Assembly: GCF_000739935.1 (NCBI RefSeq)
Contig: NZ_BBJU01000028.1
Location: forward strand, 1-64,000
Reading direction: 5' to 3'
DNA length: 64,000 bases
Source: Agrobacterium rubi TR3 = NBRC 13261
GTDB taxonomy: Bacteria; Pseudomonadota; Alphaproteobacteria; Rhizobiales; Rhizobiaceae
Below are positions 51,633 to 60,729 of this stretch, piece after piece (position 1 is the first letter of the stretch; each line of letters opens with the position of its first letter). The translations under genes were made by a program, and so were the position numbers. The notes below the pieces were generated by a model. That model was given only the letters and a program-made list of their open reading frames with translations, was not told where the DNA came from and did no database searches.

Positions 51633-52721
51633 ATGTCAGAGCAATCCATCAGCAAAAGCACGCTCATCAACTGGCTCGGAGCCGGTGAGGAACTCGCCGT
51701 CATCGATATCCGTCCGGTAGATGATGTTGGCTATGCATCGCCACTGTTTGCGACCAATCTGCCCGCTGATCGGCTGGATGCCGAACTTGACCGTTTTGTT
51801 CCGCGTCGAACCATCCGCACGGTGCTGGTGGACGACGGCACGAAGGTCGCACGCCAGTCTGCTGAGCGGCTGAAGGCAAACGGCTGGAGCAATATCCATT
51901 TTCTGGATGGCGGCATCCCCGCATGGATCAAAGGCGGGCTCGAAAACCTGCCGACCTTCGACATTGCAGGCGTGCCTTTTGTGCAGAAGGTCCGCGCGGA
52001 AAAGAACACACCCGTCGTCTTCGCGCGCGAACTCAAGGCATGGAGGGAGGCGGGTGAGGATGTTGTCGTTATCGACACGCGCACGACGCCCGAATATGAG
52101 AAAGCGCATGTTCCCGGTGCCGTCAACGTGCCGGGCGCGGAACTGCTGCTGAGATTTGCTGACCTTGTTTCCTCCACCGAAACAAAGATCGTGGTGTCCT
52201 GCGCCGGACTTCCGCGCGCGATCCTTGGTGCGCAGACATTGATCGATGCGGGGATCGAGAACCGGGTAAGCTATCTGCATGACGGGACACGCGGCTGGAC
52301 GGATGATGGATTTGACCTGGAAACAGGCCTCTTTGATATATACCGTCCCGCCAGTGCAGATGCTAAGCGATTTGCCCAAGCCCGTCTGGAGACCTTTTCG
52401 AAAGAGGACGACCTCATCTTCATTGACCGATCAACCACGGAACGATGGTTGGCGGATAAGGACCGAACGACTTATTTTCTCGATGTTCGCACGCCTGAAG
52501 AATTCGCTGCATCACACATTCCAGGGTCGATTTCGTCTGAGGGTGGCCAATTGCTTGGCGTTGCCTACCGCACCATTGCCGTGCGTGGAGCAAGGGTCAT
52601 ACTCGTTGATGACCTTTTAGGCGCGCGTGCGCGGGTGGTCGCACATTGGCTGAAACGGCGCGGTTTCGAGATCGCCATTCATCTGCATGACTTCGAGCAA
52701 GCGGCGCAGGTCGCTGCTTGA
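51633..52721 (+). CDS. Triple rhodanese-domain sulfurtransferase
   Basis: A 362-residue protein made of three rhodanese homology domains (about 1-110, 120-250, 255-362). Only the central domain has the active-site cysteine (VVSCAGLPRA, in the catalytic loop). The first and third carry Asp in that place (VLVDDGTKVAR and ILVDDLLGARA). Each domain keeps DxR and GxI-type signatures (VIDIRPV, VIDTRTTPEYEKAHVPGAVN, FLDVRTPEEFAASHIPGSIS). It probably moves sulfane sulfur from a persulfide or thiosulfate. AAGGAG precedes the ATG; the gene follows the binding protein by 25 bases. Confidence 0.85.
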   Translation: MSEQSISKSTLINWLGAGEELAVIDIRPVDDVGYASPLFATNLPADRLDAELDRFVPRRTIRTVLVDDGTKVARQSAERLKANGWSNIHFLDGGIPAWIKGGLENLPTFDIAGVPFVQKVRAEKNTPVVFARELKAWREAGEDVVVIDTRTTPEYEKAHVPGAVNVPGAELLLRFADLVSSTETKIVVSCAGLPRAILGAQTLIDAGIENRVSYLHDGTRGWTDDGFDLETGLFDIYRPASADAKRFAQARLETFSKEDDLIFIDRSTTERWLADKDRTTYFLDVRTPEEFAASHIPGSISSEGGQLLGVAYRTIAVRGARVILVDDLLGARARVVAHWLKRRGFEIAIHLHDFEQAAQVAA

Positions 52722-52853
52722 AACAACGGCGTCTCCTTGCACGCTGCGCAAGTTTTTCTTTCCTGCAGGCCAAGGATTTTTAACTCGCGGCCGAAATCCC
52801 GGCTGCTACCATCACGGATATTGCCCGGACGCTTCCGCGCACAGGATTTATCG

Positions 52854-54107
52854 ATGACCGACACCCTGCACGCCTGGGGTTCTCCACCCAGCAAACGTTA
52901 TGAAACAATCGCGAGCCGTTTCCGCCCGATTTTCGCGCAGATCGCCAAGGAAACGGTGGCGCGCGATCTCGACAGGCAACTTCGTTTCGATGCTTATGAC
53001 GCCTTGAAGGCGGCAGGCTTCTCTAAATTGCGCCTGCCGGAACAGCACGGTGGTCTCGGCCTAACCCTGCCTGAGCTTTTCGGCCTGATCATCGAACTCG
53101 CCGAAGCCGATCCCAATCTCACCAATGCCTATCGCAGTCATTTTGGTTTTACGGAAGATTTGCTCAACGCACCGCCGAGTTTATGGCGTGACAACTGGTT
53201 TGCCCAACTTGGAGAGGGCGACACCATCGGCAGCGGCTTTTCGGAACTGGGTGAGACACGGCTTGGGACCTATTCGACACAGTTGATCCGGGACGGAAGT
53301 GGCCGGCGTTTGAATGGTGAGAAATATTACACCACCGGCTCTCTTTATGCAGATTGGATCACGCTTGGTGCGGTGGACGGAGATGGCGAGCCCATCGGTG
53401 CCATAGTGCCCACCCGTGCGCCCGGCGTCGACATCGTCAATGACTGGGACGGTTTCGGGCAGGCGCTGACGGCAAGCGGCACGGCGCGCTTTACCGATGT
53501 GGCCATCGAAAACGATTTGATCAAACCGAGCGCCCTGCGTTTCAGCTATTCCGGCGGGTTTTTCCAACTGGTCCATCTGGCCTCGCTGGCCGGCATAGGT
53601 CGTGCCGCAGCCTCGGATCTCGCCCGTCTGGTTGCGGATCGCAAACGCGTTTACCAGCGCAGCAATGCCGGCCGCTTTTCGGACGATCCGCAGATTCTTC
53701 AGGTCGTGGGAGAGGTGCGCGGTGCGGCCTACACGGCTGGTGCAATCGTGCTGAAAGCCGCGGAAGCCTTGCAAGCCGCATATGATGCCAATCTTTCAGG
53801 TCACGAAGAGCAGATTGTCTTCACCAACCGCAATGCCGAAATCGAAGTCAGCCAAACTGTGACGGTTGTCAGCAGGTTGATACTGGAAGCATCCACCACG
53901 CTTTTCGATGCCCTTGGTGCCTCCTCGACCAAACGCAGCCATGGGCTCGATCGCCACTGGCGCAACGCACGTACCATCACATCCCATAATCCACGCATCT
54001 ATCACGACAGGATCGTTGGCGATTTCGCCGTCAACGGTGCCTCGCCGCCCGCTAATGGCGGGGTCGGAGTAGCGCTGCAAACAGACAAAGAAAAAGCAGA
54101 CGCATGA
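52854..54107 (+). CDS. DszC/SfnB-like flavin monooxygenase
   Basis: A 417-residue acyl-CoA dehydrogenase-fold protein, the same length as DszC. Landmarks: DRQLRFDAYDALKAAGFSKL, LNGEKYYTTGSLYADWITLG, VNDWDGFGQALTASGTARFT and, near the end, LDRHWRNARTITSHNPRIYH followed by FAVNGA, at the places where DszC has HRHWRNART and LLNGT. The start at 52854 follows a 130-base gap after the rhodanese gene. Its stop overlaps the DszA-like gene by 4 bases, so the pair works together: S-oxidation, then oxidative C-S cleavage. Confidence 0.86.
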   Translation: MTDTLHAWGSPPSKRYETIASRFRPIFAQIAKETVARDLDRQLRFDAYDALKAAGFSKLRLPEQHGGLGLTLPELFGLIIELAEADPNLTNAYRSHFGFTEDLLNAPPSLWRDNWFAQLGEGDTIGSGFSELGETRLGTYSTQLIRDGSGRRLNGEKYYTTGSLYADWITLGAVDGDGEPIGAIVPTRAPGVDIVNDWDGFGQALTASGTARFTDVAIENDLIKPSALRFSYSGGFFQLVHLASLAGIGRAAASDLARLVADRKRVYQRSNAGRFSDDPQILQVVGEVRGAAYTAGAIVLKAAEALQAAYDANLSGHEEQIVFTNRNAEIEVSQTVTVVSRLILEASTTLFDALGASSTKRSHGLDRHWRNARTITSHNPRIYHDRIVGDFAVNGASPPANGGVGVALQTDKEKADA

Positions 54108-55411
54108 GCAAACCACAACGCCGGCTGAACCTGAACGTTGGTATCAATACCACCGGCTATCTTCCCAACGCCTGGAAATATCGCGCCGGCACAAGGCACG
54201 ACATCAATGATATCGATTATTATCGCCACCTGACGGAAATCGCCCATAAGGGCCGGTTCGACGCCGTGTTTCTATCGGACCATCCCGCACTTCTGACAGA
54301 TCCGCTCAGCCGACCCTTCCACACCATCGACCCGCTGATCCTGTCAACCTCCCTTGCGGCTCAAGTGCCTGACATTGGTTTCGTGGCGACGATCTCTTCC
54401 ACCTATAACTCCCCTTACAATCTGGCCAGACGGACGCAGTCCATCGACATCGTCTCGGGCGGTCGCCTGATCATCAATGTCGTGTCTTCCTTCAATCCGA
54501 ACGTCGCAGCAAACTTTGGCAATGCGCCGCTGCCGCCGCGCAGCGAACGGTATGCGAAGGCTACGGAGTTTCTGGACGTGGCCAAAAAGCTCTGGGCCAG
54601 TTGGGACAACCGACGCGAACAAGACGTGGCGGAAGACCGGTTCTGGGATGCAGCGACAGCCCAACCCATCGACCACGACGGTGAATTCTTCACCGTCAAA
54701 GGCCCGCTCAACGTGCCGCGCGGACCTCAGGGCCACCCGGTCATCGCCCAGGCGGGAGCGTCCGAAGGCGGCATCGACCTTGCCGCCCGCCATGGCGAGA
54801 TCATTTATTGCAATATCCTCTCACGCCCGGCCGGGCAGGCCTTCGGCAAGAAAGTGCGGGACCGCGCTATCGCCTTCGGCCGCGATCCATCTGGCATCCG
54901 CATCGTGCCGGGCCTCGTCGTTATTTTGGGTAAGACCCGCCAAGAAGCCTTGAGAAAACACGAGTTGTTCAGTGGTGCGGGATCCGAAGACGGACTTCTG
55001 GCACGCTTCGTCAAAGAAAACGGCCGCGACCCCAATCGATTCGACCCAGACGCAGTGCTGAATGCCGAAGAATTCACACCGGATCAAAACCGCCAATGGG
55101 CGGTCGGCATGGGGCTCGGTCTGTCCGATCTCCTGACCCATGAGCGTCTAACGGCACGCGAAGTCGTCCGACGGTCTGAGGGGCACCATCGCTTACTGCT
55201 AGGTACCCCCGAAGACGTGGCAGATGGCATAATCGATCTGTGGCAAGACGGAACCGTCGACGGCTATACCCTCCAGCCCCCGCGCGCGCCGGATGACATC
55301 GTCGAGTTCGTAGATCAAGTCGTTCCGATTTTGCAGGACCGCGGCGTGTATCCACGGGAGTATGTAGGCCAGACGGTTCGAGATCGTTATCTTTTGCCCT
55401 ATCCGCGTTAA
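54104..55411 (+). CDS. DszA/NtaA-like FMN-dependent monooxygenase
   Basis: A 435-residue LLM oxygenase of the NtaA/SnaA/DszA group. Landmarks: TTGYLPNAWKYRAGTRHD, FDAVFLSDHPALL, STSLAAQVPDIGFVATISST, IVSGGRLIINVVSSFNPNV and VIAQAGASEGGIDLAARHGE. Its start overlaps the DszC-like stop by 4 bases (ATGA), which mirrors the functional DszC-then-DszA order of the 4S pathway. Last gene of the island; the DNA right after its stop belongs to a chemotaxis receptor relic. Confidence 0.86.
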   Translation: MSKPQRRLNLNVGINTTGYLPNAWKYRAGTRHDINDIDYYRHLTEIAHKGRFDAVFLSDHPALLTDPLSRPFHTIDPLILSTSLAAQVPDIGFVATISSTYNSPYNLARRTQSIDIVSGGRLIINVVSSFNPNVAANFGNAPLPPRSERYAKATEFLDVAKKLWASWDNRREQDVAEDRFWDAATAQPIDHDGEFFTVKGPLNVPRGPQGHPVIAQAGASEGGIDLAARHGEIIYCNILSRPAGQAFGKKVRDRAIAFGRDPSGIRIVPGLVVILGKTRQEALRKHELFSGAGSEDGLLARFVKENGRDPNRFDPDAVLNAEEFTPDQNRQWAVGMGLGLSDLLTHERLTAREVVRRSEGHHRLLLGTPEDVADGIIDLWQDGTVDGYTLQPPRAPDDIVEFVDQVVPILQDRGVYPREYVGQTVRDRYLLPYPR

Positions 55412-55665
55412 ACAGTCACATTGGTGCAATTGTCGTCTCCTCGCGCGAACAATCGACTGGACTTCAAGAGATCAATGCGGCTGTTTCGACGATGGATCAA
55501 GCCACGCAGCAGAACGCGGCAATGGTGGAGGAGCAAACTGCGGCAAGCCACACTCTTGCGCACGAAGCGAGCGAACTCAATGAACTTGTTGCTCAGTTCA
55601 GGTTTTCGGAAGCGGCATCTTGCCGACGCACGATCGCTCACTCGCCGTTCCGCATGGCGGGCTAG
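55411..55665 (+). pseudogene. C-terminal remnant of a methyl-accepting chemotaxis protein
   Basis: Starting at the very stop codon of the preceding gene, this frame reads NSHIGAIVVSSREQSTGLQE and continues INAAVSTMDQATQQNAAMVEE, QTAASHTLAHEASELNELVA, QFRF, then a short tail and TAG. This is the C-terminal end of the MCP signalling domain, as in many alphaproteobacterial receptors. No start, sensor or HAMP part exists. The abrupt joint marks a recombination breakpoint: the sulfur island has replaced the 5-prime part of the receptor gene. Confidence 0.85.
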
Positions 55666-55682
55666 GGAAAATGATCGCGTCA

Positions 55683-55800
55683 AACAGTAAGAGATCCAAG
55701 AGTGCTTCCCCAGATGGCCTGGACGCCAAAGCCAGGTCTGACGGCGATCAAAGGCTCGAATATAGTGGTGCGGACAGCCAATGCAATTGCGACTGTAACT
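55683..55800 (-). pseudogene. Fragment of an SsuD-like flavin monooxygenase
   Basis: Minus-strand translation gives VTVAIALAVRTTIFEPLIAV followed by RPGF, resembling the SsuD-family segment A-T-A-I-A-x-R-T-T-x-x-x-P-L-V-A-V-R-P-G-F/I. The following residues (GVQAIWGSTLGSLT) still echo the A-x-x-A-x-T-L-D-x-L-S pattern but are worn. The rest of the gene is missing. With the ABC ATPase fragment upstream on the same strand it suggests a decayed alkanesulfonate (ssu) or taurine-type cluster. A longer open frame on the plus strand here has no recognisable content. Confidence 0.5.
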
Positions 55801-56047
55801 TTATCCGGGCGTCCGCATCTGGCACTAAGCAGCCCACCTTTCCAGCCGTCCTGCTCAGGTGCCTGTGCCTGCTCGGTCCATGGTGTCGAGGCCGTTATGA
55901 TCGCTGCTGACGGCATCTCCGCGGTGCCCGGCAAGGACTTGATTGGGGATATTAAAGGGCCCCCTATTCGGGTAAGAGAACGAGACCTATCAACTCAAAT
56001 GACCTGGGCACCCTGTAACGAAGCTGCAATACCATGACTGGGTATAT

Positions 56048-56215
56048 CTAGACGTGCACTCCCCACTCCCGCGGCCTGGAATCCTCCACCGCAAGATCAT
56101 GCTGAATGCAGCCAGCGCGCACTACCATCATGTAAATGCGGTGGCCCAGATAAAATGCTTGGTCGATATCGTGGGTCAATAGCAGAAAGGATGGCACGTC
56201 AAAGGAAGTCAGAAT
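56048..56215 (-). pseudogene. C-terminal fragment of an SsuB/TauB-type ABC ATPase
   Basis: Minus-strand translation reads TSFDVPSFLLLTHDIDQAFY, LGHRIYMMVVRAGCIQHDLA, VEDSRPREW, then a stop at 56048. LLLTHDIDQAFYLGHRI is the switch-histidine region of nitrate/sulfonate/taurine ABC ATPases (V-T-H-D-I-D-E-A-x-x-L-x-D-R-I). Walker A, signature and Walker B are absent. It directly abuts the end of the amidohydrolase gene. Confidence 0.65.
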
Positions 56216-56218
56216 GCA

Positions 56219-57112
56219 TTAGATTTTGTAGAAGTGCGCTGCATTATCATGAAACAAGGATCGCCTGTCATTATCGCTATAACCCGCCGTTATCGATTTG
56301 AAGGCCCCGAATACCGAGTCATACGTCGAGAAGATTTTGTCGACAGGAAAATTGGATGCGAACATGCATCGGTCGATGTCGAACAAGGTGATGGCCTCTT
56401 CAACATAGGGTCTAATCTCGTCGATCGTCCAGTTCCAATTACCCATTCCCAAACCGGATATTTTGCATGCGACGTTTGGTGCCTGTGAAATTTTTTTCAT
56501 CCCTTCACGCCAACCGTCGAAATGATCCGGGCCATCGACCTGCATGCCGGTATGGTTGAGAATGATCAGGGCTTCGGGGAAATCGCAGGCAAGCTTGTAG
56601 AATTCCTCCATCTGCCAGTAGTAGATTTGCAGATCGAAGCTGAGGCCGCGCCGGGCAAGCTCCTTGAAACCGGCGCGCCACTCCGGCGTGCGGCTGACCT
56701 CCGCCTGGGTTAGGTAGGTCTTTGCCGGATTCGGATGAAAATTCATCGACTGCCGGATGCCCCGGAAATTCGCATATTGCATGTGCTCGTTGAGCAGATC
56801 GCCGACATCCGGCTTGCTTAAATCGGCATAGCCGACGATACCGTGTGGAAAGCCGTGCTTGTCGGCCACGCCCTGGAGCCACCGGGTTTCGCCTGCCGGA
56901 TCTTTCGGATCGTAACCGACGTCGAGGTGGACGGCCTTAACGAGGTTCTGATTTGCGGCGTCGGCGAGATAATCTTCTATGAGGTAAGTCTTGTTGATGG
57001 CGCTATAATCGCCGAATGCCGAAGGCTTAACCCCGTCCGACAGCCAAGGATAATAATTGTTTTCGAGGTCCCACAGATGGAAATGCGGGTCGATGATAGG
57101 CAGATCGTCCAT
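56219..57112 (-). CDS. Amidohydrolase-2 family lactonase-like hydrolase
   Basis: A 297-residue metal-dependent TIM-barrel hydrolase. IIDPHFHLWDLENN (HxH metal motif, residues 6-19), FRGIRQSMNFHPNP, ALIILNHTGM (~191) and CMFASNFPVDKIF (~255) fit the amidohydrolase-2 family, which includes sugar lactonases (L-fuconolactonase, D-galactarolactone isomerase) and 4-sulfomuconolactone hydrolase. Being the last gene of a sugar-transport operon, it likely opens a sugar-acid lactone. Exact substrate unknown. It ends right beside the ABC ATPase relic. Confidence 0.82.
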   Translation of the reverse strand: MDDLPIIDPHFHLWDLENNYYPWLSDGVKPSAFGDYSAINKTYLIEDYLADAANQNLVKAVHLDVGYDPKDPAGETRWLQGVADKHGFPHGIVGYADLSKPDVGDLLNEHMQYANFRGIRQSMNFHPNPAKTYLTQAEVSRTPEWRAGFKELARRGLSFDLQIYYWQMEEFYKLACDFPEALIILNHTGMQVDGPDHFDGWREGMKKISQAPNVACKISGLGMGNWNWTIDEIRPYVEEAITLFDIDRCMFASNFPVDKIFSTYDSVFGAFKSITAGYSDNDRRSLFHDNAAHFYKI

Positions 57113-57180
57113 GCGAGTAATCCGTCTTCTACGGTGGAGGATGAAACAGCGGCCGGTTGCGACCGCTGTCTGTCTGAGGG

Positions 57181-58161
57181 TTACTTGGACGGCGGGAAGA
57201 CGCGGGCGATTACCGCCTTGGCCTCGGGTGAATCCACCTTGTCGGCGGTCACCAACGGCATGACCAGCGCGAGATCCTTCTTCACCGGAGCCATCGTGAG
57301 GGCGTTGAACACCTGCTGCGTGCCATCGATCCCCTGCCCGACCGCTTCCTGGAAGAAGATCCCTTGGATTGCGCTGGCTTTGAGAAGCGCGATCGTGGTC
57401 GGACTGCCATCGGCCACCGCAATGCCGATCTTGCCGGTTAGGCCACGCGTCTGCAGAACTTTTGCCGCTCCGGTTCCGGCCTCGTCATACATCCCATAGA
57501 TGGCCTTGATGTCCGGATGTGCGGTCAACATGTCGTTCGCCTGGGTGACCGCCTCGTTGACGGTTAGCCCTCTAGTCTCCAGCATCTGGGCAAGCTTACA
57601 GCCATCCGCCTTGAAGGACTCGTCGGCACCCTTGAGGTATTTCTGGGCGTTCTCGCGATCCTGCGGCAGGGACAGCATTCCCACCTCGTTTCCGCCACGC
57701 TCCTTAGCAAGTTTGCAGACGAAGCTTCCCTGGGCTTTGCCCGTCTCGTAATTGTTCGCAGTCACCGAAGACGTGTAGTAGGTCTGGCCGGGCTGCGGGC
57801 CAATGCCGGCGAAAGCGATCGGAATGTTCTGCGATTTCAGATAGGCAAGCAGAGGTGGCGTGCTTGTCGAACTGACCGGCCCGATGACGACCGCGTCTAC
57901 GCCCTTGGTCACCGCCGTACGAGCGTTGTCCATCTGTTTGGCCGGAGAGTTCTCGGACGTGTACTCGACATAATCCATGCCAAGTTCGGTCGCCTTCTGC
58001 TTGACGCCGTAGCCGACCCATTGCCAGTAGGAAATATCGAGTGACGGCGCGATATACGCCACCGTTTTCTTGTCCTGGGCGATCGCAGGATTGGTCGCCG
58101 TGATTGCGGCGAACGCGATACCGGCCGCAAATGCCAGGGCTGTTCTGCATGTCATGTTCAT
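57181..58161 (-). CDS. Ribose-type ABC sugar-binding protein
   Basis: A 326-residue periplasmic protein with a signal peptide (residues 1-29, ending AIAQ) and a Peripla_BP_4 domain: [51 protein letters not shown] and [16 protein letters not shown]. The start at 58161 lies six bases after a GGAGGAGGAGG ribosome-binding site that the longer frame would place inside the gene. It follows the permease gene by 48 bases and supplies the sugar to the RbsC/RbsA-like pair. Confidence 0.87.
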   Translation of the reverse strand: MNMTCRTALAFAAGIAFAAITATNPAIAQDKKTVAYIAPSLDISYWQWVGYGVKQKATELGMDYVEYTSENSPAKQMDNARTAVTKGVDAVVIGPVSSTSTPPLLAYLKSQNIPIAFAGIGPQPGQTYYTSSVTANNYETGKAQGSFVCKLAKERGGNEVGMLSLPQDRENAQKYLKGADESFKADGCKLAQMLETRGLTVNEAVTQANDMLTAHPDIKAIYGMYDEAGTGAAKVLQTRGLTGKIGIAVADGSPTTIALLKASAIQGIFFQEAVGQGIDGTQQVFNALTMAPVKKDLALVMPLVTADKVDSPEAKAVIARVFPPSK

Positions 58162-58209
58162 TCTCGTTTCCTCCTCCTCCAATGGACCGGATGTTTCCGG
58201 CCCGAACTT

Positions 58210-59220
58210 TCAGTGCCTGCCTCTCCGGGCCTTGCCGAAGCGATCGATGAGAACCGCGACGAGAATTGCCAGTCCGGTCACGGACCCCTGCCAGAAACTG
58301 TTGATGCCGATCAGATTGACGCCGTTCTGGATGACGGTGATCATCAGGGCACCGAGTACCGCGCCGACCGCCGTGCCGGTGCCGCCAAGCAGGCTCGCGC
58401 CACCAATGACGACGGCGGCGATTGCCTGCAGCATCAGGCTCGACCCTGCCGTCGATTCTGCATTGAGAATATAGGACACCGTCAGCAGACCGGAGAACGA
58501 CGCCAGCAGGGACGATGCGACGTAAGCCATGAACTTCGTCCGCTTGACCGGAATGCCGAGCAGGTAGGCTGCCGTCGAGCTGCTGCCCACCGCATAGAAC
58601 CACCGACCGGCCACCATCTTTTTTAGGAAGAACTCGATGGCGATCAGCAATATGATGCAGAACAGGATGTAGTTCGGAACGCCCGGGATCAGGCTGCCGC
58701 TGTTCAGCAGCCAGAAATCGGGATCGCCGATCGGCATCGAGCGGCCGTTGGTGACGATGAAGGCAAGCGAGCCGGCTACCGCAAACGTGATCAAGGTGAC
58801 CACGAAAGGTGCCAAGCCGACGATTGTCACCAGAAAGCCGTTGACGGAGCCAAAGACCAACCCGACCGCTAGGCCTATGCAGCCGGCGCTTGCGCCGCCG
58901 AACCCCATGGCCATCGCCTGGGCCGTAACCATCCCTGTCAGCGAAAATACCGAGCCGACGGATAGATCGATGCCGCCGGTAATGACGACCAGCAAGACCC
59001 CGAGCGACATGATGATCAGCGGAGCGCCGGCCTGGGTAATGTTGGCGAAATTGCCCCAACTGAGTGCCTGCGGAACCTGCGAGCCAACCGCGAGTGCCAC
59101 AACGACGATGGCAAGGGCGATGGCAATCTCGGTACGATAGGCGCCAAGTAGGCTTTCGCGTTGCCGCACGGCAACAGGCAATGCAACCTCGGCAGAAGAT
59201 CGTTCAGGCAAGTAGCTCAT
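58210..59220 (-). CDS. RbsC-like ABC sugar permease
   Basis: A 336-residue inner-membrane permease with about ten hydrophobic segments. GAPLIIMSLGVLLVVITGGI then DLSVGSVFSL is the RbsC signature, and AVVIGGASLLGGTGTAVGAV the conserved late loop. The stop of the ATPase gene overlaps its start by 4 bases. Confidence 0.9.
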   Translation of the reverse strand: MSYLPERSSAEVALPVAVRQRESLLGAYRTEIAIALAIVVVALAVGSQVPQALSWGNFANITQAGAPLIIMSLGVLLVVITGGIDLSVGSVFSLTGMVTAQAMAMGFGGASAGCIGLAVGLVFGSVNGFLVTIVGLAPFVVTLITFAVAGSLAFIVTNGRSMPIGDPDFWLLNSGSLIPGVPNYILFCIILLIAIEFFLKKMVAGRWFYAVGSSSTAAYLLGIPVKRTKFMAYVASSLLASFSGLLTVSYILNAESTAGSSLMLQAIAAVVIGGASLLGGTGTAVGAVLGALMITVIQNGVNLIGINSFWQGSVTGLAILVAVLIDRFGKARRGRH

Positions 59221-60719
59221 GCTGCCATTCCCGTCATGTTGGCGAGCGTGTCTTCGCTCAGGTCTTTTTTCTCGATAATTCCTACACAGCGTCCGTCCGT
59301 GTCGAAGGCGACGACGCGATCACAGACTTCCAGCAGTTCCGCGTTTTCGGTCGACCACCAGACGATGATCGTTCCGCTTGCAGCCATCTGACGGATGAGC
59401 TGGTAGATTTCCTTCTTGGTGCCGATATCGACGCCGCGCGTCGGCTCCTCCAGCACGAGCAGGCGGGACGGAAGGCCGAGCCAGCGAGCCAGAAGAAGCT
59501 TCTGCTGCGTGCCTCCGCTGAGGGTTTCGGGCAGGTCCCAAATCGATGCCGCCTTAATTTTCAAGGACTGCACCAGATCCAGGCATTCCGTCCTCTCACG
59601 CGCAGTGGTGAAGAAGCTACCGCTGACAATACGCCTGGAGGCCATGACGTTGTCGATGATCGGCAGGTTTGCGAGAATGCCCTTGTGCGAGCGGTCTCCG
59701 GTGACGAACCCGGCTCCGTTGCGGGCGGCTTGGCGTGGAGACATGAACGCTTCCGGCCAGCCGGTGCGCCCAATCAACCAGCGCCGGGATTTGGCCGCAC
59801 CGACCAGAGCCGAAATCAGTGCCTGCGGTCCAGCCGGTGCGCCGGCGACCCCGAGGATCGTTCCGGGCGTCAGCTCCATCTGCAGGTCCGCCTCGCGGAT
59901 CACCAGGATGTCCTCAGCAGCGTTCCCATTCCGGGCTACAGCATGAGAAGGCGAACCGGTTTCCGCCTGTCTTGCTGTGAGCTGCCCCATCTTCTCGACG
60001 ATCGCGGCATCCGTCAGGCTCTCGGTCGGAACCCGGTCGAGCACCGTCTTCCCGTCTCTGATGATCGTGCAGACACCGGCGATCTGCCTTATCTCCTTCA
60101 TCCGGTGCGAGACAAAGACAACAGCAAGACCATTTTCCGTTGTCAGCCGGCGCAAAACCGAAAACAGGCGTTCGGTTTCGGTAGCCGTCAGGTTTCCGGT
60201 GGGCTCATCGAGCAGCAACAATTCCGCTCCCGATGATAGTGCCCTGGCGATTTCGACCATCTGACCTTGATGAAGGCTGAGGTCGCCGACAAGGTTGTTC
60301 AAGGATGTATCCGCAAATTCCCGATCGATCAGGCACAGGGCCTCGTGCGCCTGACTCCATGCGCGCTTCCTGTCAAAAAGGCTGAAACCGTTCGGCAACC
60401 GCGGCAGGATGAGATTTTCTGCAACGGTCAGATGCGGCAGGAGGGCGAGTTCCTGATGAACCACAGCCACCTTCGAACGCCCCTCAGCTTCGGATAGCAG
60501 ACTGCCAGCCGCATCATGGAATCTGATCTCGCCGGCGTCCTTTGCGGCCAGTCCGGTGATAATCCGGATCATCGTCGACTTACCGGCACCGTTCCCCCCG
60601 AGCAGGGCATGGACTTCGCCGCGTGCGACCGAGAAATCCACTCCCTTGAGGACGGACGTCGCGCCGTAGGACTTGGTTAGCCCCCTGACGGAAAGAACCG
60701 GTTGCGATAGGTCAGCCAT
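59217..60719 (-). CDS. RbsA-like double ABC ATPase for sugars
   Basis: A 500-residue protein with two ATPase domains. Domain 1 has Walker A GGNGAGKST, a slightly degenerate signature (LSLHQGQMVEIARAL) and Walker B LLLLDEPTGNLT. Domain 2 has a degenerate Walker A region (GVAGAPAGPQAL) and signature LSGGTQQKLLLARWL, as usual in RbsA/XylG. It follows the TRAP permease gene by only 10 bases, so ABC and TRAP genes share one transcript. Confidence 0.9.
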   Translation of the reverse strand: MADLSQPVLSVRGLTKSYGATSVLKGVDFSVARGEVHALLGGNGAGKSTMIRIITGLAAKDAGEIRFHDAAGSLLSEAEGRSKVAVVHQELALLPHLTVAENLILPRLPNGFSLFDRKRAWSQAHEALCLIDREFADTSLNNLVGDLSLHQGQMVEIARALSSGAELLLLDEPTGNLTATETERLFSVLRRLTTENGLAVVFVSHRMKEIRQIAGVCTIIRDGKTVLDRVPTESLTDAAIVEKMGQLTARQAETGSPSHAVARNGNAAEDILVIREADLQMELTPGTILGVAGAPAGPQALISALVGAAKSRRWLIGRTGWPEAFMSPRQAARNGAGFVTGDRSHKGILANLPIIDNVMASRRIVSGSFFTTARERTECLDLVQSLKIKAASIWDLPETLSGGTQQKLLLARWLGLPSRLLVLEEPTRGVDIGTKKEIYQLIRQMAASGTIIVWWSTENAELLEVCDRVVAFDTDGRCVGIIEKKDLSEDTLANMTGMAA

Positions 60720-60729
60720 GACATTCTCC

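Noticed and set aside
57704-59059. A 451-codon minus-strand frame overlapping the sugar binding protein and permease.
   Set aside because: Same strand but another frame than two clear genes; Arg/Gly/His-rich with no domain.
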